Shown: in pieces, positions 37,385 through 45,793 of the stretch
Position numbering within the stretch: position 1 is the stretch's first letter
How the letters are laid out: each line of letters opens with the position of its first letter
Assembly (NCBI RefSeq): GCF_029960785.1
Contig: NZ_JASBQE010000051.1
Coordinates: forward strand, 1 to 64,000
Source: Polyangium sp. 15x6
GTDB taxonomy: Bacteria > Myxococcota_A > Polyangia > Polyangiales > Polyangiaceae
DNA: 64,000 bases
Direction of reading: 5' to 3'
Notes under the pieces: generated by a model
The model's database searches: none
Seen by the model: the letters and a program-made list of their open reading frames with translations, nothing else
Told to the model about the DNA's origin: nothing
Program-made: the position numbers and the translations under genes

Positions 37385-40300
37385 ATGTCGTCGGGGATCG
37401 ACGCTGCCGGGACGCTGGCGGAGAACGAGGAGCTCGCCCGAACCTTCCCCGTCGAAGAACGAGCGCGCGCGAGTGATCCAGCGGTCGCTTCCACCGCCTC
37501 GCTGACCACGAACGTCGAGCCGCCCCCACCCAGCGACACGCAGCCGGGGCGCGTCCTCGAGGACCGCTACACCCTCGTCGAACGTCTCGGCAGCGGCGCG
37601 CACGGCGACGTCTGGGCGGCCGACGATCGTGTCCTCGGCGAGCGCATCGCGCTCAAGTGGATGCGCGTCGCGCACGGGTCGGCGCTGGCCCGGGTTCGCC
37701 GCGAGATCACGACATTACGCATGCTCCGCTTCCCGGGCGTGGTGCGGCTCATCGACGACGGGGTCGCGGACGGAAGGCCCTTCCTCGTCATGGAGTTCGT
37801 CGAAGGCCGACCCTTCCCCGGGGCGGAGCCCGGCGCCTCCACGCCGCGCCTTTCCTGGCAAGCCCTGGCGATCCCGACGCTGGCGCTCCTCGAGACGCTC
37901 TCGCACGTCCACGCGGCCGGCGTCGTGCACAGGGATCTCAAGCCCGAGAATGTCCTCGTTCGCCCCGACGGGCGCCCCGTGGTGCTCGATTTCGGGATTT
38001 CACAGCTCCACGCCCCTGGCTCCGAGCGGCTCACCGGCGCAGGGCAGATCGTCGGCACCCCGCTTTACGTGGCGCCCGAGCAGATTCTCGGGCGAACCGT
38101 CGATGCACGAACGGATCTCTATGCGATCGGCGTGATGCTCTACGAATCCCTCACGGGCCGCGTGCCTCACGAGTCGCCGGACGTCCCTTCGATGCTACGT
38201 GCGCGCCTCGTGAAGCCGGCACGACCTTTGCTCGAGCTCGCGCCGGATCTGCCTCCGGTCGTGGGTACCGTCATCGATCGATTGCTCGCTGCTCGCATCG
38301 AGGATCGATTCGAGTCGGCCGCGGACGTGCTGGCAGCCCTTCGAGGCGAATCGATGTCCGCTTCCGCGACGCTCCCTTGGCTTGGCCCGCGCAACCCCGT
38401 GCTCGAAATCATCGAGGCCGTACGAGCCAGGTGCTCCATCGACATCATCGGACCCCGAGGATCGGGGCGCTCCCGCTGCATGAGCGAGGCAGCGGAAGAG
38501 CTCGCCGCCCGAGGCTTCTCGGCGCTCTGGACACGTCCTTCCCGGGCGCCGCTCGGCAGCCTCCTTTCCATCGTGGGGGAACCACCGGGCGGGGACGAGC
38601 TGCGGCTCGAGGGCGCGCTCGCGCACGCTGAAAGCGCATTGAAGACAGCGCTGGGCGCGGGGACCGTGCTGTTCGCCGACGATGCGGAGCGGCTGGATCT
38701 CTGGTCGGCGGAGATCTTGAACCGGCATCGCAAAGGGTCGGGCGTCGTGATTCGCGCGGTCCTTTCGCCCTCCGCCAGCGCATCGAAGGACGAGAGCGTG
38801 GTTCTACCGCCTCTCGACGAGGCTTCGCTCGCGCCGCTCTTCGCCGGACCGGACAGGCTCTTTCATTTGCGCGAGGATGCCGCGCGTATCTTGTGGGAGC
38901 GAACCGACGGGCTTCCAGCGCGAATCGAGACGGAGCTCGTCATGTGGACGCGCCTCGGCCTCGCTCGCCGCGAAGCCGGGGTCTTCATGGTGGACCGAGA
39001 TGCCCTGGGTCGGCTCCAGGCAGGGCTCGCAATCATCCCGGGCGCGCACACGGCGGCTCACGACCTCGTCGAGGACGACGTCCACGTGGAGGAAACGCAA
39101 TCGTGGCTCTCGATCGCCGGGCGCCCCATGACCATCCTCCAGCTCGCGCGTGTCATGGGCTCTGCGCCCTGGCGCGTCGAGGCAGCTTGCCATGCGCTCC
39201 TGTCCCGCGGAGCCGTGAAGCTCAGCGGCTCCGAGCGATTCGAGGGGCGCGGGCGCATGCATCTGCCCTGGAGCGAGCAGCAACGCGTGGAGGCGCACCG
39301 CGCACTTGCAGCCGTCATGCAGCCCGGGGACGAGAAGCGATTGCATCATCTCCTGGCCGGGGGGTTCGTCCGCGAATCCGCGCGAGAGGCCGTCGATGTC
39401 GCGCAACGTCATGCCGTCGAGGGAGACCTCGGCGCCGCGACGGCAGCGCTCGCCGAAGGATTACGGGCGACACGTGAGCTCGGATCCGGCCCCGAACAAA
39501 GCCGGATCCTGACGGCATGGGCGAAGGTCGCATTTGCAGGGGGCGCGCCGCGCGAGCTCGATCGTGTCCTGTACGAGCTTTCACGGATACGCGATCGTGA
39601 CGCGGCGCTCGATCGGCTCGAGGCCCTTCTCCGAGCGGCGATCGCCGCGCCCGGGGCAGGCGGGCTCAATGCCCTCGAAATGGCCGACGACATCGGGCCT
39701 TTCTCGGATCCGGAGCTCGAGCGGCTACGGCATCGAATCCGCGCGGTCGCGGTCGCGGCCCAGGCGTCGTCGTCGCTCATCGCGAAGGTGCTCGAAGAAA
39801 TCGAGGCATGGGCGGAGAGCAGCGAACATCCGCTCGCCTTGCTCAGCCTCGCGGAGGGGCGCGCGCTCCAGCGATACCACGAAGGGCGCTTCCAGGAGGC
39901 GGCGGCTCTGCACGCGCAGGCCGCGGCGCTCGAACCGTGGACGACGGGGCGCATCGCGGCGATGCTCAACAGCGCCTCGGCATTGCTGGAGGCATTCCAG
40001 CACGAGGAGGCGGCCCTTCGAGCCGCGGAAGCGCAGGCGCTCGCGGCCCAGTGCCGAAACCCCTACTGGGAAGGCCGCGCCGAATGGCTGGCCCGGTCGG
40101 CGAAATACCGTACCGGCCAAACCCGAGGACCCGACCTCGAGCTCGTGGACGCCATTGCACGTGTCGGAGCGCAGGGCCTGGAAGCGCTGGTTTGTCTGAA
40201 CGAGGCAGCAGCGGCCATGCGCGCGGGAATGCTGGGCGAGGGCGCGGCGCTCGCGACGCGGGCGGCCTCGATCTGGCACGGAATGGGGCGGCCCTTCGCG

Positions 40301-40588
40301 ACGATGCTGGCCCGCGCGCTCGCCATCGCGTGCGGCGCGCCCCCGGACGCAGGAGAGGTGGAGGCGCTCGCCGAACGGGCGGTGGCATGCAAAGGCCCGG
40401 GCGTCGGGATCCAGGCGCTCGGCCTGCTCGGTCGAGAGTTCCCTGCGATGAGAGGTCGATGGCAGGATGCCGTCGCGGGGCTCGTGCGGGAGATCCCGAG
40501 GACGAACTGGGATCGGTGGATGGATGTGCTCTCCGTGAACGAGTCGCTGGAGGGAGCGATCGGGAGGTCGGAGGAGATCCTCGATTAA
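37385..40588 (+). CDS. Ser/Thr kinase - NTPase - TPR signalling protein
   Basis: A 1067-residue soluble kinase. After a ~55-residue disordered, Pro-rich N-terminus comes a Hanks kinase domain (about 60-335): LGSGAHGDVWAA, Lys91 in IALKW, HRDLKPEN, DFGIS and GTPLYVAPEQ. Next is a STAND/AAA-like NTPase with Walker A GPRGSGRS (about 356-363) and a Walker-B-like VLFADDAE. The last ~450 residues are TPR-like. The layout recalls PknK/MalT-type proteins. No membrane helix. Lying directly behind a sigma-54-controlled gene it may be part of that operon, and its phosphorylation products could be read by the FHA activator at 31986-33686. Confidence 0.9.
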   Translation: MSSGIDAAGTLAENEELARTFPVEERARASDPAVASTASLTTNVEPPPPSDTQPGRVLEDRYTLVERLGSGAHGDVWAADDRVLGERIALKWMRVAHGSALARVRREITTLRMLRFPGVVRLIDDGVADGRPFLVMEFVEGRPFPGAEPGASTPRLSWQALAIPTLALLETLSHVHAAGVVHRDLKPENVLVRPDGRPVVLDFGISQLHAPGSERLTGAGQIVGTPLYVAPEQILGRTVDARTDLYAIGVMLYESLTGRVPHESPDVPSMLRARLVKPARPLLELAPDLPPVVGTVIDRLLAARIEDRFESAADVLAALRGESMSASATLPWLGPRNPVLEIIEAVRARCSIDIIGPRGSGRSRCMSEAAEELAARGFSALWTRPSRAPLGSLLSIVGEPPGGDELRLEGALAHAESALKTALGAGTVLFADDAERLDLWSAEILNRHRKGSGVVIRAVLSPSASASKDESVVLPPLDEASLAPLFAGPDRLFHLREDAARILWERTDGLPARIETELVMWTRLGLARREAGVFMVDRDALGRLQAGLAIIPGAHTAAHDLVEDDVHVEETQSWLSIAGRPMTILQLARVMGSAPWRVEAACHALLSRGAVKLSGSERFEGRGRMHLPWSEQQRVEAHRALAAVMQPGDEKRLHHLLAGGFVRESAREAVDVAQRHAVEGDLGAATAALAEGLRATRELGSGPEQSRILTAWAKVAFAGGAPRELDRVLYELSRIRDRDAALDRLEALLRAAIAAPGAGGLNALEMADDIGPFSDPELERLRHRIRAVAVAAQASSSLIAKVLEEIEAWAESSEHPLALLSLAEGRALQRYHEGRFQEAAALHAQAAALEPWTTGRIAAMLNSASALLEAFQHEEAALRAAEAQALAAQCRNPYWEGRAEWLARSAKYRTGQTRGPDLELVDAIARVGAQGLEALVCLNEAAAAMRAGMLGEGAALATRAASIWHGMGRPFATMLARALAIACGAPPDAGEVEALAERAVACKGPGVGIQALGLLGREFPAMRGRWQDAVAGLVREIPRTNWDRWMDVLSVNESLEGAIGRSEEILD

Positions 40589-40600
40589 CGTTTGGGTCGA

Positions 40601-41863
40601 TCACGCGTTGACGCCACGCCGAGGCGCGGACGTTCGTCCCTTTCCTCGCACCGCATAAGCGATCCCGTCCTGCAACGACGCGAGCGTCACCACGCCGCCG
40701 AGATCGGCGCCGAGGTCGACGAGTGCCTGCGCCACGGCGGGCCGGATTCCCGTCATGATGACCTCCGCGCCGAGCAGGTTTGCCGCCCGCGCGGCGCGTA
40801 CGAGCACCTCGGCCACGTGCGTGTCGACCGTGCTCACGCCGGTCACGTCGACGACGATGATATGCGCCCCGCGCTCCTCCACCCCGCGCAGCATCGTCTC
40901 CACGAAATGCGCGGCGCGCACCTCGTCGACGGCCCCGATGAGCGGAATGGCCACCGCCTTGTCCGTGAGCGGGACGAGCGGCGTCCCGATCTCCTGGATG
41001 GCCAAGCGCTGCGCCTCGATGACCTGCTCCTGGAGTCGCAACTGCTCCTGGGCAGCGCGCCTCTGTTCGGTCACGTCACGCCCATAAATCGCCAGGCGCG
41101 CGAGCTGTCCGTCCTCGCTCCGCACCGGATACGCGGTCACCTCGAACCAGCGCTCGTCACGCGCGGCGTCGAAGCGCGCAGGAGTATCGGTGCGCCGTAT
41201 CTCCTCCACCAAAGAGGTACGGCGGGCGGGCTCATCGAGCGGGAATACGTCGCGCATCCCGGCCACCTCCGTCGGGATGCATCCAAGCCACCCCGCGGCC
41301 GCCCGGTTGGCCGTGACGACGACGCCCTCGAGGTCCACGAGCAGGAGCAGGTCCGTCGACGCGTCGAGCATGGCCTGCGCGCGCGCCTGGCTCTCGCGCA
41401 GCCGCTCGTCGGCCCGGCGCTCGGCCGTCACGTTCGTCGCGATGCCGCCGATCCAGCGAATGGTCCCCTCGCTGTCGCGTACGGGGAACTTGATGGATCG
41501 GTAGAAGTGGATGCCGTCTTCCCTCGGACCAGATTCCTCCGCCACGATGGCTTCGCCCTTCGCGGCGACGAGGCGATTGTTCTCCCTCCAGGAATCGAAT
41601 ACCTCGGGAGGAAAGAACTCCCTGGCGTTGTGCCCGACAATCTCGGAAATCTTCTCACGGCCCATGAAGAGCGCGCAGGATTGGTTCGTGTGACTGTACG
41701 TGTCCTCGAGATCCATCACGAAGATGAGCGCCGGGATGTGGTCGATGACCGTCTGCATGACCCGATCTCGTTGCCGGACGGTCTCCTCGAGCTCGGCCAC
41801 ACGCTTGCGTAGCGCATCGTTTTCGAGCGTCACCCTCTCGATGGTTTCCATCTCTTTCGTCAT
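40601..41863 (-). CDS. PAS-PAS-STAS protein (RsbR/stressosome-like)
   Basis: A 420-residue cytoplasmic sensor. A short coiled coil (1-35), PAS domain 1 (about 35-150, with a PAC tail IRWIGGIATNVT), PAS domain 2 (about 165-275), and a C-terminal STAS domain (about 295-410) with VDVTGVSTVDTHVAEVLVRA. In RsbR-type proteins Thr residues in this loop are phosphorylated by a partner kinase to release a regulator. GGGAG precedes ATG 41863; GTG one codon earlier is possible. No switch kinase (RsbT) or other stressosome gene is next to it. It converges on the kinase gene, with 12 bp between. Confidence 0.9.
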   Translation of the reverse strand: MTKEMETIERVTLENDALRKRVAELEETVRQRDRVMQTVIDHIPALIFVMDLEDTYSHTNQSCALFMGREKISEIVGHNAREFFPPEVFDSWRENNRLVAAKGEAIVAEESGPREDGIHFYRSIKFPVRDSEGTIRWIGGIATNVTAERRADERLRESQARAQAMLDASTDLLLLVDLEGVVVTANRAAAGWLGCIPTEVAGMRDVFPLDEPARRTSLVEEIRRTDTPARFDAARDERWFEVTAYPVRSEDGQLARLAIYGRDVTEQRRAAQEQLRLQEQVIEAQRLAIQEIGTPLVPLTDKAVAIPLIGAVDEVRAAHFVETMLRGVEERGAHIIVVDVTGVSTVDTHVAEVLVRAARAANLLGAEVIMTGIRPAVAQALVDLGADLGGVVTLASLQDGIAYAVRGKGRTSAPRRGVNA

Positions 41864-41966
41864 CACGTCTCCCGAGATGATGACTTTACCAGGCCCTTCC
41901 CCGACGCAACAGAGCGTAGATCACGATTGCGTTGCTCCTGCGGCCCGTGCGTTGGCGACGCATCCG

Positions 41967-42260
41967 TCATTGGAAGGGAAGGCACAACCAGACCTGCGTG
42001 TCGCATTTCGCCGTGCACGTGCAGTACCCGAAATTGCATTTCAAGCCGACGGGAAAATCGGTGCAGGTGGTCCCGAGGATGAACGGACCCAGGGCCGGGC
42101 ATGGCCCTCGTGCGGCGAGCAGCCCCTGCGTGGTGCAGCAGATGTTCTGGCCCGGGGGGCGGCGACGGACAGGCCGCTTGGCATTGCTCGTGCGTCAGGC
42201 ACGCCGTGCCGAAACCAGAATCCCGAGAATGATTGCGGCAAAGCGAAGACGATGGTTCAT
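41967..42260 (-). pseudogene. Small Cys-rich lipoprotein, broken by two compensating frameshifts
   Basis: Translation from ATG 42260 gives a good lipoprotein signal (NHRLRFAAIILGILVSA) and then a stop. The coding sense continues in a second frame (ACLTHEQCQAACPSPPPG) and returns to the first frame at a run of six C's near 42155. It ends with CNFGYCTCTAKCDTQVWLCL at a TGA at 41967-41969. One base missing near 42195 and one extra in the C-run would restore a ~98-residue lipoprotein with about twelve cysteines. It may be a true pseudogene, or a sequencing error in a homopolymer for one of the two shifts. Confidence 0.6.
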
Positions 42261-42687
42261 GGCGTTCTTGTAAGACTGTGGTTGGGCGCCCCATTGCACT
42301 CCATGCACGGCTGCACCCTTTTTCTGCGTACGAAATCGCCTCGTGAACCGTCGGTGCTTGACGGTACGCATGGCCTACGTATTTACCCTTCATCGGACAC
42401 GTCATCGCCGCGAGAGCTGTGCGCTCTCCGCCGGCTGGGTGGGATCATGTCATCGGTCGCCTGTAGCGCTGGAAATACACGCGGGCGGATGCCGCCGCGA
42501 GATCGAGGATGTTCCCGAACACGAGGAATGGACTATGAAGCACGGTATGACGAACGTGTTCTCGCTCACGGGCCTCCGAGGGGGAGAAGTGGGTACGGGG
42601 CTCCAGGACTTGAAACGCGGGGACACGGACGACGGGTGAAGCCGAAAAAGGCTACCGCTGACCTCGTTGTCCGGGCAGAGGTCAGGT
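42261..42687. other. Intergenic region, no supported gene
   Basis: About 430 bp with lower GC than the neighbourhood. A 34-codon frame at 42534-42639 has an AGGA eight bases before its ATG, but its translation (MKHGMTNVFSLTGLRGG...) shows no recognisable features. I do not call it. No terminator or promoter stands out. Confidence 0.3.
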
Positions 42688-43068
42688 ATGGGCGAGAGCC
42701 GCGACATAGAGCGGAGGCTAGAGGAAGCGAAAGGTATTTACGACGAGCTCGTGGGAATCCCGACGGCCCGTCAGGGGGCAATCTCGGTTGCCTTGCGGAT
42801 GGCTGCGCGGTTCGGGCCAGCCTGCTTGGTCATCGTGATTTCCGTCATCGCCTACGTCATCCTGGGGGTCGCGAGGACGACCTGCTTGTTGCCGTATGGT
42901 GGGATCCTGGCAATGGCGGTGTCCTTCGTGCTCGTCGAGGCCATTGCACGAGGGAGGGGACATGCCGAGAATGGCCAGCAAAGACGAAAAAGTTCGGCTC
43001 AACCTGGAGGTACCGAAGCGCGTGCGAGAGCGGCTCGAGCGCGTGCAGGAAATGAGCGAGGCCGATAG
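42688..43068 (+). CDS. Small membrane protein with two transmembrane helices
   Basis: A 126-residue protein with an N-terminal charged helix (SRDIERRLEEAKGIYDELV) and two hydrophobic helices (CLVIVISVIAYVILGVA and GGILAMAVSFVLVEAI). Family unknown. The last ~35 residues, Arg/Ala/Gln-rich, are translated from DNA that also encodes the RHH protein in another frame. They look like read-on after loss of the original stop. AGAGG lies before ATG 42688. The 107-bp overlap suggests the two genes are translated together. Confidence 0.65.
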   Translation: MGESRDIERRLEEAKGIYDELVGIPTARQGAISVALRMAARFGPACLVIVISVIAYVILGVARTTCLLPYGGILAMAVSFVLVEAIARGRGHAENGQQRRKSSAQPGGTEARARAARARAGNERGR

Positions 43069-43195
43069 CCTCACGGAGGTGATCAGGCGGGCGCTGACCC
43101 TGTATGACGCGCTGCTCATGACGACGCGCGAGGACGGGGGCAAGCTCCTGGTTCGATACGAAGATGGGTCGGAGCGCGAGCTGATGCTCGTCTGA
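42962..43195 (+). CDS. Ribbon-helix-helix (CopG/MetJ-like) DNA-binding protein
   Basis: A 77-residue protein. VRLNLEVPKRVRERLERVQ followed by SLTEVIRRALTLYDALL is the strand-helix-helix pattern of RHH regulators, which bind DNA as dimers with the beta-strand. The C-terminal strand pair (GKLLVRYEDGSERELMLV) may be a sensing or partner-binding extension. GGAGG lies four bases before ATG 42962; ATG 42971 is possible. RHH proteins are often antitoxins, but no toxin partner is visible: the overlapping upstream gene encodes a membrane protein. Confidence 0.8.
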   Translation: MPRMASKDEKVRLNLEVPKRVRERLERVQEMSEADSLTEVIRRALTLYDALLMTTREDGGKLLVRYEDGSERELMLV

Positions 43196-43282
43196 GCGAC
43201 CTCGCCAGCACAGCCGCGACGTCGAGCCCGCGCCGGTCCCCGCCGGTGGCGGGCTCGACGCTTTCGAGCGCTTCCGCGAGGG

Positions 43283-45793
43283 TCAGGACCCGGCTTGCGA
43301 GGGCGGCGCCGCCGAGGGCTCGGACGGGCGTTCGGCGGCGTTCGCGACGCGAGGCAGCGCCTTCCAGGCCGGGAGCAGGGCGAGCAAGGCCGGGAGCAGC
43401 ACCACGCAGGCGACGAGGTTCACGCCGAGGCCGAGCAATGACAGCTTGCCGACGCTGGCGAGGCCCGGGTGCGTCGCGAGCGCGAGCACGCCGAACCCAA
43501 AGCCGTCGGTGAGAATGGCGCCCGTGACGTCCCAACCAGTATGTTGCCACACTTTTTCTAGCGACTCACCCGCGTCCACGCGCGCGAGCAGGTGCGCGCC
43601 GTCGTCCACGCCGATTCCGAGGAGGATCGGCAGCACGATCATGTTCAAGTAATTCAGCTCGGCGCCGAAGACGGGGAGCAGCGCGATCGTCACCGCAAGG
43701 CAGAGCAGGGCCGGCCCGAGCGCGAGCAACGCGAGCCGGAGACGACCAAGCGTGAGGTACAGGACGAGGAAGACGAGGACGCCGGTGGTCACGAGGATGC
43801 GCGGGGCGTCGCGCTCGATCGTCTCGAGCATGTCGGCGAGCACCATCGGCTCGCCGGCGGCCGCGCGCACCTCGCCCCCGGGCAGATCGACGCGGCGGAG
43901 CTGCGCCGCGAGCCGCTTGATCGCAGCGGCGTCGGCCATGCTCACCGTGGGGTAGAGCAGCACGAAGTGCACGGGGTCGGCGCCAGGCTTGGGCTCGAAG
44001 GTGTGCCGCAGCGCGGGCGGGAGGTCGGCCGGGCCGAAGGGCTCGGCCGCGGCCATGCGGCGAAGGCGCTCGAGCCGGCCGCGCGCGTCCTCGTCGAGGC
44101 TCTCGGGGCGGATCCGGGAGGTGATCTTGGCGATCTCGCGCAGGAGCGGGCGCTTCGCCTCCTGGTCTTCCGGGAGCAGGTCGGCGCGCGTGGCGATCAG
44201 GCCGATGGTGGCGCCTTCGCCGAGCGCGGTCATGCGCGCGCGCACGGCGGCGGAGACCTCGCGCGCCTCGGCCTCGCTGCGGGCGAGCACGACGAGCGGA
44301 GTCTGCGAGCGGCCGAGCAGCGCGTTCACCTCACGGTCGCGGCGGAAGCTCGGCAGGTCGGCGTCGTCGAGGTGGGAGAAGTCGGCGTCGAAGCGAGCGT
44401 GGGGGAGTTGCGTGAGCGCGAGGGCGCATGCGACGAGCAGGCCCCCGAAGAGCGCCGGGGCTGCGCGGTGCATGAAGCGCACGCCGGGGAGCGACACGCC
44501 GGCGCGCACGGGCGAGAGGCGCGGGGCGTGGCGCGCGAGCACGCCGAGCAGCGCGGGCAGCAGCGTCAGGTAGGCGAGCAGGACGAGGAGCGTGCCCAGC
44601 GCGGCGAGCAGGCCGAACTCGCGGAAGGCGCGGAAGTCGGTCCAGGTGAGGCAACAGAAGGCCGCGGCGGTGGTGAGCGCGGCGGCGAGCGAGACGCGGC
44701 CCGCCTCGCCGAAGGCGCGACGGATCGCCTCCTCCTCGGCAGCGCCGGCGCGGCGCTCCTCCTCGTAGCGGCCGAGCAGGTGGACGCCGTGGTCCATGCC
44801 GATGCCGACCAGGATGGCGCCGATGAAGGCGGTGAGGATGTTGAGCGTCCCGAAGAGCGCGCCCGCAGCGCCGTACGCCAGCGCGAGGCCCGCGTAGAGC
44901 GGCGCGAGCACCAGGCCGATGGCGAGCAGGCGCCGGAAATGGAAGGCCAGGTAGGCGACGACCAGGCCGAGCGCGAGCGCGGAGGTCAGCGCGAGGTCGC
45001 GCCCGAGCACCGCCTGGAGGTCGACACGCTTCGGGTACCGGCCGGTGAGCTCGACGCGGAGATCCGGCGCGTAGGCCGTGGGCTCGGCCTCGCGGAGCAC
45101 ACGCTCGACGTCGGCGACGACTTGCTTCGCGAAGGTGAGGTCGGAGGCGAGCCGGGTCGGCCGGACGAGGATGGCCAGGGTGCTGCCGGTCTCGTCCTCG
45201 TGGTACGGCCCGCGCCGCGCGCCGCCGCTGTCCTCGAGTCGCTTGCGGTACTTGGCTTCGAGGTCCGCGACGTCGACCGAAGGCGGCGGCTCGTCGTCGA
45301 GGTCGAGGTAGGAGCGCTCGATCTCCCAGCGCTGACGCGCGGCGAGGCGATCCCGGAGCGCCGTGAGGTCGGCCGGGTCCGCGAAGTAGAGGCCGCGGTC
45401 TTCGAAAAACTCCGCCGGGAAGCGGTGGTCGACGTACTGCACCGTCTCGAGCTTCTCGAGGCGGGGCGCGATCTCGTCCGCGAAGCGCCGCCGCGCGGCC
45501 CGATCCCCGCCCTCGACCAGCAAGACCACGTACCCCACCCCGCCGAAGCGCGCTCGCAGCGCCTCGATGCCCTGCACGCTCGGGTAGCTCGGCGGCAGGA
45601 GCTGGGTGATGTCGGGGTCGAGCTTGAGCCTTCCAGCGGACCAGGTGCCCAGCGCGGCGGCGAGGGCCACGAGCACGATGGCGAGGGCGGCATGTCGAAA
45701 GGCAAAGACCGCCACGCGCGCGAGGGCGGCGCGGATGGCGGCGGGCACGGAGCCGAGGCGCGCGTCGCCGTCGTGATCAGGCGCGGCTGACAT
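43283..45793 (-). CDS. MMPL/RND-type lipid transporter
   Basis: An 836-residue inner-membrane transporter of the MMPL (RND superfamily) class. Two blocks of about six helices each follow a large periplasmic loop; HAALAIVLVALAAALGTW is the first helix, and IGMDHGVHLLGRY and LGIGVDDGAHLLARV are the paired charged motifs in the second half of each block. Members export lipids such as hopanoids, mycolates or glycolipids using the proton gradient. Its start overlaps the 3' end of the CDP-alcohol phosphotransferase gene, placing it last in the inositol-lipid operon. I infer that it moves the finished inositol lipid outward. Confidence 0.88.
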   Translation of the reverse strand: MSAAPDHDGDARLGSVPAAIRAALARVAVFAFRHAALAIVLVALAAALGTWSAGRLKLDPDITQLLPPSYPSVQGIEALRARFGGVGYVVLLVEGGDRAARRRFADEIAPRLEKLETVQYVDHRFPAEFFEDRGLYFADPADLTALRDRLAARQRWEIERSYLDLDDEPPPSVDVADLEAKYRKRLEDSGGARRGPYHEDETGSTLAILVRPTRLASDLTFAKQVVADVERVLREAEPTAYAPDLRVELTGRYPKRVDLQAVLGRDLALTSALALGLVVAYLAFHFRRLLAIGLVLAPLYAGLALAYGAAGALFGTLNILTAFIGAILVGIGMDHGVHLLGRYEEERRAGAAEEEAIRRAFGEAGRVSLAAALTTAAAFCCLTWTDFRAFREFGLLAALGTLLVLLAYLTLLPALLGVLARHAPRLSPVRAGVSLPGVRFMHRAAPALFGGLLVACALALTQLPHARFDADFSHLDDADLPSFRRDREVNALLGRSQTPLVVLARSEAEAREVSAAVRARMTALGEGATIGLIATRADLLPEDQEAKRPLLREIAKITSRIRPESLDEDARGRLERLRRMAAAEPFGPADLPPALRHTFEPKPGADPVHFVLLYPTVSMADAAAIKRLAAQLRRVDLPGGEVRAAAGEPMVLADMLETIERDAPRILVTTGVLVFLVLYLTLGRLRLALLALGPALLCLAVTIALLPVFGAELNYLNMIVLPILLGIGVDDGAHLLARVDAGESLEKVWQHTGWDVTGAILTDGFGFGVLALATHPGLASVGKLSLLGLGVNLVACVVLLPALLALLPAWKALPRVANAAERPSEPSAAPPSQAGS

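Noticed and set aside
42534-42639. 34-codon frame with an acceptable ribosome site
   Set aside because: No motif, no context and no way to show selection from one sequence.
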